64,000 bases of DNA from an uncultured Anaerolineae bacterium (GCA_903875215.1 CAIQVH010000020.1:42948-106947), one strand, 5' to 3'. Numbered from the stretch's first letter, positions 39,809 to 49,521 are shown. The notes: a model not told the origin generated them from the letters alone. Numbers and translations: made by a program.

Positions 39809-41055
39809 ACCGGGTTGCTTTCAGCGTGTGGGGGGGGCAGTCGCAGTATGCGCAGGGTGTCGTGGATCAGCCAGGCGGGCAGGCTGGCGGTCAGGAGGGT
39901 GAGCAGGCCGAAGTAGAGGGTCCAGTTGGCGGTTTCATCGATCCAGAAGGCGAGCTGGTAATAAATGGAGGCGGTTGGGAACCAGTGGCGCAGGAAGGTG
40001 TGCCAACAGCTGAGCAACAGGCTGATAAGGATGACTCGGATTAGCTGGGGGAAGCCGGAGTTGGGGTTTTGCAGCCAGCCTGCCAGGGCGGGGATGGTGA
40101 GGAGCAGGAAGATCAGCCGGTAATCCCAACTGTTGCCAAGCAGGAAGGTGCCGACGTAGATGGCGGCGCCGGCCCAGAAGGCGCGCAGGTGGTGCAGGTC
40201 GGTAGCGGCTGTTTCGAGACGGGTTTTCCAGCCGGTGATCAGGGCGGCCAGGCTGACGAGGAGGACCAGTCCGAGGAAGAATTGATCCATGTGTGGAAAG
40301 TTGATGCCGTTTTCGAGGCGCAGATGCAGCGGGGCGACGCTGAATCCGTAGGAGATGTTTTTCCCTTTCTGGGTGATGTTGAAGATGGTGAGCATGTCTT
40401 TCCAGGTGACGAGAAAATAGATCGCGGTGGCGCCGAGGGAGGCGGGCAGGTATAGCCAGGTGCGGTTTTTCTGTTTATCGAGGAACATTCCGGCCGCAAA
40501 AACCGGGAAGATCTTAAAGAGTATGCTGACGAGCAGGATGAAAAAGGAGCCGAGGGCATTTCTTTCGAGCAGCAGGAGGGCGGTGGTGACGGATACGAAA
40601 AACCAGATGTCGACGTTGCAGCGTTCGTATTCGAGCATGGCGGCGCTGGAGAAGGTCACCAGCCAGAGCAGGGCGATGGTGAGCCAGTCTTTGGGGCGAG
40701 GAAAGATGGCCAGGATGGTGAAGTACAGCGCCAGTGAGGCGATAGCCATGGGGATGGTGGCGCGCTGACCGATACCGAGGCGCAGGAAGGGGTACCACAG
40801 TTTGGGGTAGTTGAAAAATCGCTGGGTGGGGTCGTTGGGGTTTTCCAGCGCGGGGTCGAAGTTGTGTTCCATGCTTTCGGCGCTGCCGGTGATGAGGCGC
40901 AGATCGAGGAAGGGGGGCATGGCGACGGGAATGCCCCATGCCCTCCAGGTTTGTTCGTACCCGTAAAATCGGAGCAGCAGCCCCAAAATGACCAGGCTGA
41001 CGAGGAGGAGCAGGCTCCAGGCGGCTTTTGGGGGTGCAGGAAGAGGCGGGGTCAT
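39805..41055 (-). CDS. GT87/DUF2029-like polytopic membrane protein
   Basis: A 416-residue protein with about ten hydrophobic helices. The first outer loop includes FYGYEQTWRAWGIPVAMPPF and DLRLITGSAESM, followed by FNYPKLWYPFLRL; these resemble the family 87 mannosyltransferase (DUF2029) plan in which an acidic loop after helix 1 is catalytic. YERCNVDIWFFVSVTTALLL and FFILLVSILFKIFPVFAAGM follow. It could add a sugar from a lipid-phosphate donor outside the cell. It starts 9 bp after the M24 gene on the minus strand. Confidence 0.6.
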   Translation of the reverse strand: MTPPLPAPPKAAWSLLLLVSLVILGLLLRFYGYEQTWRAWGIPVAMPPFLDLRLITGSAESMEHNFDPALENPNDPTQRFFNYPKLWYPFLRLGIGQRATIPMAIASLALYFTILAIFPRPKDWLTIALLWLVTFSSAAMLEYERCNVDIWFFVSVTTALLLLERNALGSFFILLVSILFKIFPVFAAGMFLDKQKNRTWLYLPASLGATAIYFLVTWKDMLTIFNITQKGKNISYGFSVAPLHLRLENGINFPHMDQFFLGLVLLVSLAALITGWKTRLETAATDLHHLRAFWAGAAIYVGTFLLGNSWDYRLIFLLLTIPALAGWLQNPNSGFPQLIRVILISLLLSCWHTFLRHWFPTASIYYQLAFWIDETANWTLYFGLLTLLTASLPAWLIHDTLRILRLPPPHAESNPV

Positions 41056-41064
41056 GGGTGGGTT

Positions 41065-42171
41065 TTATCCAAGGGTGCGGATTTCGCGCGGCATGTCGCT
41101 GAGCGATTCGGCGCCGTTGGCGGTGATGACGAGATTGTCTTCGATGCGTACGCCGCCTTCGCCGAGCAGGTAAATGCCTGGTTCAACGGTGTAGCACATG
41201 CCGGGCTCCAGAATCTGCTGATTGTCTCCGCGCATGTAAGGTTCCTCGTGGCCTTCCATGCCGATGCCGTGTCCGGTGCGGTGGCGGAAGAGCGGGCCGT
41301 ACCCGGCGTTTTCGATCACGCCGCGGGCGGCCTGATCTACCGCGGCGCAGGGCGCACCGGGTTTTCCGGCAGCGCGGCCGGCGCGATTGGCGGCCTGCAC
41401 AATTTGGTGGATGTTCAGGAATTTTTCATCCACGTCGCCGACGGCAAAGGTGCGTGTCAGGTCTGAGATGTAGCCTTCGTAGGCAGCGCCCCAGTCGACG
41501 AGGAACAGGTCGCCGGGCTGGACTTTGCGGTGGGTGGGGGAGGCGTGCGGGTTGGCGCTGTTGGGGCCGCCGGAAACGATCGGTGCGAAGGGCATTTCAG
41601 GTTGGGAACCCTGTCGCAGCAGCTGGACGACCAGTTCGTTGGAAAATTCCTGTTCGGTCATGCCCACCTTGAATAGTTTTAACGTTGCTTCGAGGCCGTC
41701 CTGGGCGATTTTTACAGCCTGGCGCATCTTGGCGATTTCGTCGGCATCTTTGCGCAGCCGCAGTTCGGCCAGTGGCAGGGAGGCATCGGGGAAGCTGGAT
41801 TGGGGGGCGGCCTGTTCGAGATAGCGATATTCCAGAAGGCGCAGGGCGCGTGGTTCGATGCCGATGGGGGTGCCGTTCAGTTTGAGGGTGTCTACGCCTT
41901 TTTGGAAGGCTTTGACCCATTCGACGGGGTTTTCGGGGTAGGTGATGACCGTCATTGCGTAGGGCAGGCCGATAGTTTTGGCTGATTCCAACTCGGGCAG
42001 GATGATGACGGGATCCTGCCCGGGGGTGTAGAGTACCACGGTGGGACGTTCCATCAGGTGGAAGTGCAGGCCGGTCAGGTAGGTCAGCGTGGGGCCAGGG
42101 TTGATGACGACGGCTTGCAGGTTGCTGGCGGCCAGGGCGCGTGATAATTTCTCAAAACGAGGGTTGGACAT
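41065..42171 (-). CDS. M24-family Xaa-Pro aminopeptidase-like metallopeptidase
   Basis: A 368-residue two-domain protein. Residues 1-130 are the creatinase-like N-domain (VVINPGPTLTYLTGLHFHL). The pita-bread catalytic domain has the dinuclear metal ligands: VDWGAAYEGYISDLTRTFAV (two Asp), HRTGHGIGMEGHEEPY (His), EPGMCYTVEPGIYL and GGVRIEDNLVI (two Glu). It should cleave Xaa-Pro bonds in peptides in the cytoplasm. It lies 12 bp after the SDR gene in the same operon. Confidence 0.9.
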   Translation of the reverse strand: MSNPRFEKLSRALAASNLQAVVINPGPTLTYLTGLHFHLMERPTVVLYTPGQDPVIILPELESAKTIGLPYAMTVITYPENPVEWVKAFQKGVDTLKLNGTPIGIEPRALRLLEYRYLEQAAPQSSFPDASLPLAELRLRKDADEIAKMRQAVKIAQDGLEATLKLFKVGMTEQEFSNELVVQLLRQGSQPEMPFAPIVSGGPNSANPHASPTHRKVQPGDLFLVDWGAAYEGYISDLTRTFAVGDVDEKFLNIHQIVQAANRAGRAAGKPGAPCAAVDQAARGVIENAGYGPLFRHRTGHGIGMEGHEEPYMRGDNQQILEPGMCYTVEPGIYLLGEGGVRIEDNLVITANGAESLSDMPREIRTLG

Positions 42172-42183
42172 GGGGTCTCCGGT

Positions 42184-42990
42184 TTACTTTCGGGTTTTGT
42201 TGACAAAAAACTGGGTCACGAGCCAATCAACCAGCCCGGGCAAGCGGTCATCGGCCCAGATGGCGGGGCGGAACCACCAGGGGAGAATCAGCCGGCGGCG
42301 CGGGTGTTTGGCAATCTGTACTACGGAGCGGGCCACTGCCTCAGAGCTCAAATAGACCCAATTGGGCGCTTTGAAGCTTTGCAAGGCGCTTTGGCCGGTG
42401 TGCTGGCCAAATTCGGTGTGAGCCGGGCCGGGGTAAATTCCGCTGACGTGAATACCGCGCGGGGCGACCTCGCGGCGCAGGGCGTCGGTGAAGCCGCGCA
42501 CACCAAATTTGGTGGCGGCGTACACGCTGTACATCGGCGCGGCCAGCCAGCCGGCCACCGAAGACATGTTGATGATGTGCCCGGAGCCTTGCGCCAGCAT
42601 GCCGGGCAGGACGGCGCGCGTGACTTCAATCAGCCCGGAAAGGTTGACGGCGATCTGGGTTTCAATATCGCGTTCGGGCGCCAGGTTTTCAAGCCAGTCC
42701 AGCCGGCCAAACCCGGCATTGTTGAACAGGATGTCCACCCGCCCGTAGTTTTCAAGCACACTTTTGAGCATGTTTTCAATGTCGGCCCGGTTGGTGATAT
42801 CCACCGGGGTGGCCATGGCGGCTCCGCCCCGGGCCTGGATGCGCGCCACCTCGGCCTGCATCCGGTCAATGCGCCGGGCAGCCAGCACCACCGCCGCGCC
42901 TTCGGCGGCAAACAGCCGGGCGGCGTCCTCGCCAAAACCCGAGGATGCGCCGGTGATCAGAACCACTTTCCCATTCAGATTGATAGCCAT
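42184..42990 (-). CDS. Short-chain dehydrogenase/reductase
   Basis: A 268-residue classical SDR. VVLITGASSGFGEDAARLFA is the TGxxxGxG cofactor motif; DILFNNAGFGRL is the NNAG element; INMSSVAGW holds the catalytic Ser; YSVYAATKFGVRGFTDALRR has YxxxK. The arginines after the first strand (LAARRIDRMQAEVARIQA) favour NADPH. Substrate is unknown. It is the first gene of the minus-strand operon down to 38139, with a GGAGCGA-type Shine-Dalgarno before its ATG. Confidence 0.88.
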   Translation of the reverse strand: MAINLNGKVVLITGASSGFGEDAARLFAAEGAAVVLAARRIDRMQAEVARIQARGGAAMATPVDITNRADIENMLKSVLENYGRVDILFNNAGFGRLDWLENLAPERDIETQIAVNLSGLIEVTRAVLPGMLAQGSGHIINMSSVAGWLAAPMYSVYAATKFGVRGFTDALRREVAPRGIHVSGIYPGPAHTEFGQHTGQSALQSFKAPNWVYLSSEAVARSVVQIAKHPRRRLILPWWFRPAIWADDRLPGLVDWLVTQFFVNKTRK

Positions 42991-43067
42991 TGTCGCTCCA
43001 GGAAAAAACTTTTCGCTTATTGTACATGAAGAAACTTAGAAATCAGGCCCCCCGGCAGAGTCAGAAC

Positions 43068-43097
43068 ACAAAAACCCATCCGGGGCTGGATGGGTTT
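43068..43097 (-). terminator. Terminator after the cNMP-binding protein gene
   Basis: Read on the minus strand, AAACCCATCC and GGATGGGTTT form a 10-bp stem with a 6-nt loop, running into TTTTTGTG. It lies 18 bp after the stop at 43115. Confidence 0.8.
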
Positions 43098-43114
43098 CCT
43101 GGAAGGCGGTTTGA

Positions 43115-43567
43115 TTAGAGCGTCTTGAGCAGCGCCTGACGGCTGTTGCGCAGGCGGTCTGAGACGATTTCGGCAATGCGTTGCATGATCTTGAACCCAT
43201 CGGCCGGGTTTTCGGAGATGATTTCCATGAACTCTTTGCCGCGTACGCTCAGGATGCGGGTTTCCTCATCACAGTAGGCGGTGGCGGTGTAATGGTAGGG
43301 CGGCACAATCCCCGACCAGCCAAAGCATTCATTCGATTTGGCCACATACGACACCGTGACGCTATCGGGTTTGGACATGATATTGACCCGCAAGGCGATG
43401 CTGCCCTTGAGCAGGAAATCCATTTTATCGGCGACCTGCCCCTCGCGGAAGACGGTTTCGCCTTCCTTCAGCGATATTTCTTCACTGATCCGGGCAATCT
43501 TTTCCAGGATGGCGGGAGATACATCTTGAAACAGCGGGAATTTGGCGAGCAAAGCAGATTCGACCAC
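43115..43567 (-). CDS. Stand-alone cyclic-nucleotide-binding (Crp-type) domain protein
   Basis: A 150-residue protein made only of a CAP effector-domain fold: FPLFQDVSPAILEKIARISE, LKEGETVFREGQVADKMDFL, and SIALRVNIMSKPD. The usual phosphate-binding cassette (GExA..R) is replaced by NECFGWSGIVPPYHYTATAY, so cAMP binding is doubtful. There is no helix-turn-helix, so it cannot bind DNA itself. It may sense a ligand or act through protein contacts. Monocistronic, with its own terminator. Confidence 0.8.
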   Translation of the reverse strand: MVESALLAKFPLFQDVSPAILEKIARISEEISLKEGETVFREGQVADKMDFLLKGSIALRVNIMSKPDSVTVSYVAKSNECFGWSGIVPPYHYTATAYCDEETRILSVRGKEFMEIISENPADGFKIMQRIAEIVSDRLRNSRQALLKTL

Positions 43568-43647
43568 AGCAACCTCCGGGGTAAGTTATTGCAAGAAGTA
43601 TAGCATGTTTGTCAAGCGCCTTGGAGGATAAAAATCAATTCGTTTTT

Positions 43648-44052
43648 CTACTGGATATTCACTTGCAGAGTGTAGGTGTTGATGGGCGCGACATCCGGCT
43701 CAAAGGAGCGCCAATATCCCAGCGTGAGAATGGTTTGCCCGGTACCTACAGCTTTGAAGCGATAGGTTTCCGTTCCACCCGCGCCGACCAGAGTCTCCTG
43801 GCTGGGTGTTTGTTGATATTCGGGTTCGCCCTGCTGCGCCAGGATGGCCGGATCGACATGGATTACTGTCCAGGAATACCCGGTGGTGGGGTTTGAATCC
43901 AGGCTGATGACCAGTACCTGGCCGGTTTGCAGCTCGATGGTGTCGCCGTTTTCAGTCAGCCCGGCCTTGATTTCGCCGGCCTGGCAGCCGGCCAGCAGCA
44001 GCCCGGTCAGCAGGCTGAAGAGGAAAAGTGGAAGCAGAGTCTTTTTTGGCAT
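43648..44052 (-). CDS. Chagasin-like (I42) cysteine-peptidase inhibitor lipoprotein
   Basis: A 134-residue lipoprotein. The signal peptide ends LLTGLLLAGC with lipidated Cys23. The mature part shows the I42 loops: LDSNPTTGYSW (the NPTTGY loop that enters the peptidase cleft), a middle loop around GAGGTETYRFKAVGTG, and LGYWRSFEPDVAP, a variant of the RPW loop. Chagasins block papain-like cysteine peptidases; at the surface this one would guard against external or own peptidases. The start at 44052 has AAAGGGA in front. Single gene. Confidence 0.85.
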   Translation of the reverse strand: MPKKTLLPLFLFSLLTGLLLAGCQAGEIKAGLTENGDTIELQTGQVLVISLDSNPTTGYSWTVIHVDPAILAQQGEPEYQQTPSQETLVGAGGTETYRFKAVGTGQTILTLGYWRSFEPDVAPINTYTLQVNIQ

Positions 44053-44182
44053 GTTTTTTCCCTTTCGTCCAGTCAAGTTTTTTCAGGATGCGCGCAAGCC
44101 TTCGACGGTTCGCGGCGGCGCAGGCAGGTTACCATAAAATGCCCGCCCGCGGTAGAATGCATTCATTACAAATGGAGCCCTT

Positions 44183-46483
44183 ATGCTGAATCTAACTCTA
44201 CGGCCCTCTCAAATTGAAATCATGCGCTATCGCGGCGGGAAGATGGGAATCTCTGCCGTACCGGGTTCGGGCAAAACCTTCACGCTCAGCGCCCTGGCGG
44301 CGCAAATCATTACCAGCGGCGTCCTGGCCCCAGATCAGGAAGTGCTGATCGTCACCCTGGTCAACTCGGCAGTGGATAATTTCTCCAGCCGCATCGGGAA
44401 ATTGGTCGAACAGCGTGGGCTGATTCCGCACCTGGGCTACCGCGTCCGCACCCTGCACGGGCTGGCGCATGATATCGTACGCGAGAAACCCTCCCTGGCC
44501 GGGCTGGAAGCGCGCTTCCAGATCATTGACGAGCGCGAAGCGGAATTTATCCGCAAGGAAGCCGCCCATACCTGGCTGGCCAGTCATCCAAACGCACTCG
44601 ACGAGTATCTCAACCCGATGCTGGATGAACAAAAACTTAGCTGGGTGCGCCGTGATGAGCTGCCTGCCCTGGCGCACAACCTGGCACTGGCCTTCATCCG
44701 CTCGGCCAAAGACCGCCGCCTGACACCGGAAGCCCTGCGCCAAAAACTGGCATCTGCTCCCGCTTTGCCCCTGGCCGAAATGGGCTGCGCCATCTACGCC
44801 GATTACCAGCGCGCCCTGGCCTATCGCGGCGCGGTTGATTTTGACGACCTGATCCGGCTGGCTGCGCAAATCCTGGCCGCTGACGCCGACTACCTGGCCC
44901 GCCTGCAACACCATTTCCCCTACATTCTTGAAGACGAAGCCCAGGATTCATCACGCATCCAGGAAGAAATTTTACGTCAGCTGGCTGGCAGCCCGGCCCC
45001 CGGCTCGGGACGCGGCTGGGTACGGGTGGGCGATCCCAACCAGGCCATCTTCGAGACTTTTACCACGGCAGATCCGCAGCTGTTGAAAGACTTCATCGCC
45101 AGCGAAGCCGATTACCGCATGGAATTGCCTGTTTCCGGGCGTTCCCAACCCTGCATCATTGACCTGGCCAACCAGTTGATCGACTGGGTCAACCAGTCTC
45201 ACCCCGCCGAAACCTGCCGCGACGCCCTGACCATTCCCTACATCCAGGCCACCCAACCCGAAGACCCGCAGCCCAACCCGCCCGCCAACCAGGCCGGGAT
45301 CCGCCTGATTGGGCAGAAATACGCCCCCGAAGCCGAAGTGCAGGCCGTCGCCCGGTCGCTGGAAGCCTGGCTGCCGACCCATGCCGATTGGACGGTGGCC
45401 GTGCTTGTGCCGCGCAACACCCGCGGCACCGAAGTCATCGAAGCGTTGAAGCAGCGTAAAATCCCACATGTCGAATTCTTAAGCAGCACATCCAGCACGC
45501 GCGCCACGGCCGCCGCTCTCGGAGATGTGGCCAGCTACCTGGCTGACCCCGGTTCTGCGGGGAAGCTGGCGCGGGCCTACCAGGCCTGGCGGCGGGCCTG
45601 GCGCGAAGAACCTGGCCAGCACGGGCTGTATGCCCGGGCGACTGATCATCTGCGCAAATTGCCCCAGGTTGAAGCCTATTTGTATCCGGCTGGCAGCTTC
45701 TCAGCCGAATTCCCCGCTGCCGAAGCGGAGAGTGCGGTTGCGCTGCTCGAACTCTTCCGGCTCTCCGCAGCCGAAGCCGACCAGGGTCTGGCCGTTGAAC
45801 TGCTCGGTTTTCGCACACTCGTTCGTCGCTGGCTCGCAGCGGCGCTGCTGCCCATCGACCAGTTGATCCTGACGCTGGCCCAGGAATTGTTTACCGAGCC
45901 GGCTGATCTTGCGCTGGGGCATAAGCTGGCCCTGGTGCTGCGCCAGGCTGCCGAGGATCATCCGGCCTGGCGCCTGCCTGAGCTGACGGCTGAACTGGGG
46001 GTGATCGCCAGGAACGAGCGTAAATTTATCGGTTTTTCGAAGGATGACGGCGGCTTTGACCCGCAACGCTATCGCGGCCAGGTGGTGGTGACGACCATGC
46101 ACAAGGCCAAAGGCCTGGAATGGGATCGCGTCTACCTGATGTCGGTCAATAATTACGATTTCCCCTCGCTGCAGCAGTATGACACCTATATTTCGGAAAA
46201 GTGGTTTATCCGCGATCAGCTCAACCTGGAAGCCGAGGCGCTTGGCCAGTTGAAAGCGCTGGAAGCGACCGGCGAGTATGACTGGTATGAGGCAGGCGCC
46301 GAAACGTTGAAGGCGCGCAGCGACTATGTTCGCGAACGGCTGCGGCTGCTCTACGTGGCCCTGACGCGCGCCCGGCGCGAGCTGGTCCTGACCTGGAACA
46401 CAGGCCGTAAGGGCGAGTTGCAGCGCTGTCTGCCGGTGGAAGCGCTGGCAGGCTGGTTGGAAGGGCAAAATCCCCCGGATTAA
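44183..46483 (+). CDS. UvrD/PcrA-family ATP-dependent DNA helicase
   Basis: A 766-residue superfamily 1A helicase. The Q-motif-like LRPSQIEIMRYRGGKMGISA is followed by Walker A in VPGSGKTFTLSALAAQI, motif Ia LIVTLVNSAVDNFSSRI, motif II YILEDEAQDSSRIQ, motif III VGDPNQAIFETFTTAD, motif IV SGRSQPCIIDLANQLI, motif V VVTTMHKAKGLEWDRVYLM and motif VI LLYVALTRARRELVLTW. The 2B region is unusual and long. There is no C-terminal nuclease motif that I can see. It probably acts in repair or recombination. No direct partner is adjacent; neighbours are unrelated. Confidence 0.87.
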   Translation: MLNLTLRPSQIEIMRYRGGKMGISAVPGSGKTFTLSALAAQIITSGVLAPDQEVLIVTLVNSAVDNFSSRIGKLVEQRGLIPHLGYRVRTLHGLAHDIVREKPSLAGLEARFQIIDEREAEFIRKEAAHTWLASHPNALDEYLNPMLDEQKLSWVRRDELPALAHNLALAFIRSAKDRRLTPEALRQKLASAPALPLAEMGCAIYADYQRALAYRGAVDFDDLIRLAAQILAADADYLARLQHHFPYILEDEAQDSSRIQEEILRQLAGSPAPGSGRGWVRVGDPNQAIFETFTTADPQLLKDFIASEADYRMELPVSGRSQPCIIDLANQLIDWVNQSHPAETCRDALTIPYIQATQPEDPQPNPPANQAGIRLIGQKYAPEAEVQAVARSLEAWLPTHADWTVAVLVPRNTRGTEVIEALKQRKIPHVEFLSSTSSTRATAAALGDVASYLADPGSAGKLARAYQAWRRAWREEPGQHGLYARATDHLRKLPQVEAYLYPAGSFSAEFPAAEAESAVALLELFRLSAAEADQGLAVELLGFRTLVRRWLAAALLPIDQLILTLAQELFTEPADLALGHKLALVLRQAAEDHPAWRLPELTAELGVIARNERKFIGFSKDDGGFDPQRYRGQVVVTTMHKAKGLEWDRVYLMSVNNYDFPSLQQYDTYISEKWFIRDQLNLEAEALGQLKALEATGEYDWYEAGAETLKARSDYVRERLRLLYVALTRARRELVLTWNTGRKGELQRCLPVEALAGWLEGQNPPD

Positions 46484-46571
46484 AAAACAAAATCCCCGGG
46501 TGGGTGGGGAAGTCGTGAGGCCCGGTTCAGGGCCGAAAAAGCGATCGAAGCGCAGGCAGGCTGTAGCGCGT

Positions 46572-46778
46572 TTAGTGCGCCATCGGGACACGCTGGTCGT
46601 GGAGCAATTCATCCACATCCGCAGAGCGCGGCACAAAGGTCTCGTGCAGGAATTGACCGGTCGGGTCGGCAAAAGTCAGCAGATAGCCGCCGTTTTCGTT
46701 ATTGGCGCCATGCGCCAGCAGGGTGACGGCTTCGTTGATAACCCAGCCTTGATGCAGGTAAGTTTGTATTGCGTTCAT
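46572..46778 (-). CDS. Small conserved-looking hypothetical protein
   Basis: A 68-residue acidic protein (MNAIQTYLHQGWVINEAVTL start, then NNENGGYLLTFADPTGQFLH). The ATG at 46778 has AAAGGAG 6 bp upstream, which together with good coding character makes it a likely real gene. No motif, membrane helix or signal is visible. It lies between the helicase and the penicillin acylase gene on the opposite strand. I do not recognise its family. Confidence 0.6.
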   Translation of the reverse strand: MNAIQTYLHQGWVINEAVTLLAHGANNENGGYLLTFADPTGQFLHETFVPRSADVDELLHDQRVPMAH

Positions 46779-46939
46779 GGTTTCTCCTTTCTTTAATAAT
46801 TTCAATAAGCATACCAGATTTATCGGAAATGTCCATTAATAACATGTAAATGTTTTGTAAATGCTTGGGCGGCATTTTACATAAAAACGGCTATAATTCG
46901 CGCATCCACGCCAAGGAAAGCCAATTCATAGGAGGAGTG

Positions 46940-49513
46940 ATGTCGAAAGTATTACGCCGTTTGCTGACGGTGGTGGTCAGCCTGATTGTCCTGGTAGCCC
47001 TGCTGGTGGGTTACCTGAATTTCATCTGGGTCCCGCAAACCGCCCAGAAATCTTTTCCCCAGACGACCGGAGAATTAAAACTGAGCGGACTGGAAGGCCC
47101 GGTGGATGTCTATCGCGATGCGCTGGGCATTCCCCAAATATATGCCACCACACCGCATGACCTGTTCATGGCGCAAGGCTACATCCATGCCCAGGACCGC
47201 TTCTGGCAGATGGATTTCTGGAGGCACATTGGCTCCGGACGCCTGGCGGAAATGTTTGGCAAGAGCCAGGTCAGCACCGATTCCTTTTTACGCACCCTGG
47301 GCTGGCGCCAGCTGGCCGAGCAGGAATATGCCATGCTCAGCCCCGAATCGAAAACCATGCTCGATGCCTACGCCGCGGGCGTCAACGCCTACCTGGCTGG
47401 CCGCCAGCCGGTGGAAGTCAGCCTCGAATATTCCATTCTGACCGGCGTGCTCAACCGCGGCTACAAAATCGAACCCTGGACGCCCGTCCACTCGCTGACC
47501 TGGGCCAAAGCCATGGCATGGGACCTGCGCGGCAATATGGGCGCAGAAATTGAACGCGCCATCCTGCTCAAGAATTTCTCTGTTGAACAGGTGGATGAAC
47601 TCTTCCCGGCCTATCCGGCGGATCATCCGCGCATCGTGCCAGAAATTGGCGATTTCAGCGCCGCCGCATCTGCCACCGGCTCCCGTTTCGAAACCTCGTC
47701 TGCCGCCGGGCTTCCCTCCGTAGATTATTCCAGCGTTGCTGGCAGGTTGGCCTCGCTCGACGCCGTGCTCGGCCCCTCGGGCGCGGGCATCGGCTCGAAC
47801 AGTTGGGCCGTTTCGGGTAAATTGACCGCCAGCGGCACCCCGCTGCTGGCCAATGACCCGCACCTCGGCATTCAAATGCCCTCCATCTGGTACCAGATTG
47901 GCCTGCACTGCCGCGCAAAAACGGAAACCTGCCCCTTTGAAGTGGCCGGGTTCTCCTTCGCCGGCGTGCCGGGCGTGGTCATTGGTCATAACGACCGCAT
48001 TGCCTGGGCCTTCACCAACACCGGCCCGGATGTCATGGATCTTTACGTCCTTAAAGTCAACCCCGAAAACCTCGACCAGTACGAATTCAACGGCCAATGG
48101 GTCGATTTTGAAACCCGCACAGAAACCATCCAGATAGCCGGCGGAACCACCCAGGATGTGCATGTGCGGGTCTCGCGCTTCGGACCGGTCATTTCCGATA
48201 CCTACGGTGCACTGAAAGATAATGTTACCCCCACCGCCCTGCCCTTCAAGGACAAGGCCGGCATTGACCTGCCCGAGACCTACGCCATCGCCCTGCGCTG
48301 GACGGCGCTCGAACCTGGCTCTGTCTTCGAGGCCATTTGGGGGTTCAACAAAGCGCAAAACTGGCAGGAATTCCGCCAGGCGGGCAGCCACTTCATCGTC
48401 CCGGCCCAAAACCTGCTCTACGCCGACGTGGATGGCAACATCGGCTACCAGATGCCGGGCAATGTCCCCATCCGCAAAAAAGGCGATGGCCGCCTGCCCG
48501 TACCTGGCTGGACGGATGAATATGACTGGACGGGCTACATCCCCTTCGCGGAACTGCCCTACGTCTTCAACCCACCCAGCGGCTACATCGTCACGGCCAA
48601 CAACCAGGTCCCGCCTGATGACTACAAATACCTTGTCACCACCGACTGGGACTACGGCTTTCGCGCCCAACGCATCGTCGACATGATCACCGGCGCGCCC
48701 GGAAAAATCGACAGCGCCTACATCCAAAAAATGCAGGGCGACAGCCAGAACCTCAACGCCGCCACCCTCGTCCCGCTTCTGCTCAACCAGCAGGCCCAAT
48801 TCACCAGCCCCGAACAGAGCGCCGCGCTCAACCTGCTCCAGCAATGGGATCAGAGCAACAGCATGGATTCGCAGGCCGCCGCACTCTTCGAACGCTTCTG
48901 GTGGAACCTCTCCACCTTGACCTTCAACGACGAAGCCATCCCCGCCGATTACTACCCGGCTGGCGGCTCCCGCTTCTACGAAGTCATGCGCAACCTGGTC
49001 ACCCAGCCCAATTCCACCTGGTGGGATGACAAAAACACCCCCGACAAAACCGAAACCCGCGACGACATCTTCGCCGCCGCCTTTACCCAGGCGGTTGCCG
49101 AAACCGTCAAAGCCTCCGGATCCGACCCGGCCAAGTGGACGCAGTGGGGCGACCTGCACACCTCCACCTTCCGCAATGGCACGCTCGGCAACTCCGGCAT
49201 CGCCCCCATCGAAAACCTGTTCAACCGCGGGCCCTTCCGCACCGGCGGCGGCGACGGCATCGTCAACGCCACCGGCTGGGACATCGGCGTCTCCTACGAA
49301 GTCAACTGGCTGCCCTCCATGCGCATGATCGTCGACCTGGGCAACCTCAACAACTCCATCACCGTACACACCACCGGCGAATCGGGTCACGCCTACCACC
49401 CGCACTACATTGACATGGCCGACCTGTGGCGCAACATACAATATTACCCCATGCTCTGGGACGAGCAAACCATCGTCTCCGGCGCCGCAGACCACCTGCA
49501 ACTCGTGCCATAA
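46940..49513 (+). CDS. Penicillin acylase family protein (Ntn hydrolase, S45)
   Basis: An 857-residue precursor of an N-terminal nucleophile amidase. An N-terminal helix (LLTVVVSLIVLVALLVGYLN) anchors or exports it. The alpha part has GPVDVYRDALGIPQIYATTP and AQGYIHAQDRFWQMDFWRHI. A spacer near residues 240-285 precedes GIGSNSWAVSG, where Ser286 should become the free nucleophile after self-cleavage. LLANDPHLGIQMPSIWYQI, FAGVPGVVIGHNDRIAWAFT and YIVTANNQVPPDDY are typical beta-chain blocks. Substrates may be N-acyl-homoserine lactones, acyl-peptides or beta-lactams. GGAGGAG precedes the ATG; a TATAAT box lies at 46892-46897. The hairpin 49522-49558 follows. Confidence 0.87.
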   Translation: MSKVLRRLLTVVVSLIVLVALLVGYLNFIWVPQTAQKSFPQTTGELKLSGLEGPVDVYRDALGIPQIYATTPHDLFMAQGYIHAQDRFWQMDFWRHIGSGRLAEMFGKSQVSTDSFLRTLGWRQLAEQEYAMLSPESKTMLDAYAAGVNAYLAGRQPVEVSLEYSILTGVLNRGYKIEPWTPVHSLTWAKAMAWDLRGNMGAEIERAILLKNFSVEQVDELFPAYPADHPRIVPEIGDFSAAASATGSRFETSSAAGLPSVDYSSVAGRLASLDAVLGPSGAGIGSNSWAVSGKLTASGTPLLANDPHLGIQMPSIWYQIGLHCRAKTETCPFEVAGFSFAGVPGVVIGHNDRIAWAFTNTGPDVMDLYVLKVNPENLDQYEFNGQWVDFETRTETIQIAGGTTQDVHVRVSRFGPVISDTYGALKDNVTPTALPFKDKAGIDLPETYAIALRWTALEPGSVFEAIWGFNKAQNWQEFRQAGSHFIVPAQNLLYADVDGNIGYQMPGNVPIRKKGDGRLPVPGWTDEYDWTGYIPFAELPYVFNPPSGYIVTANNQVPPDDYKYLVTTDWDYGFRAQRIVDMITGAPGKIDSAYIQKMQGDSQNLNAATLVPLLLNQQAQFTSPEQSAALNLLQQWDQSNSMDSQAAALFERFWWNLSTLTFNDEAIPADYYPAGGSRFYEVMRNLVTQPNSTWWDDKNTPDKTETRDDIFAAAFTQAVAETVKASGSDPAKWTQWGDLHTSTFRNGTLGNSGIAPIENLFNRGPFRTGGGDGIVNATGWDIGVSYEVNWLPSMRMIVDLGNLNNSITVHTTGESGHAYHPHYIDMADLWRNIQYYPMLWDEQTIVSGAADHLQLVP

Positions 49514-49521
49514 GCCCCCAT

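Noticed and set aside
46500..46796. A 98-codon plus-strand frame after the helicase gene
   Set aside because: It is antisense to the small gene at 46572-46778, which has a clear AAAGGAG site and better coding character.
47288..49501. A 737-codon open frame on the minus strand
   Set aside because: It is antisense to the penicillin acylase gene, which has the signal anchor, nucleophile serine and a strong ribosome-binding site. The antisense product is a Gly/Val/Asp-rich shadow.
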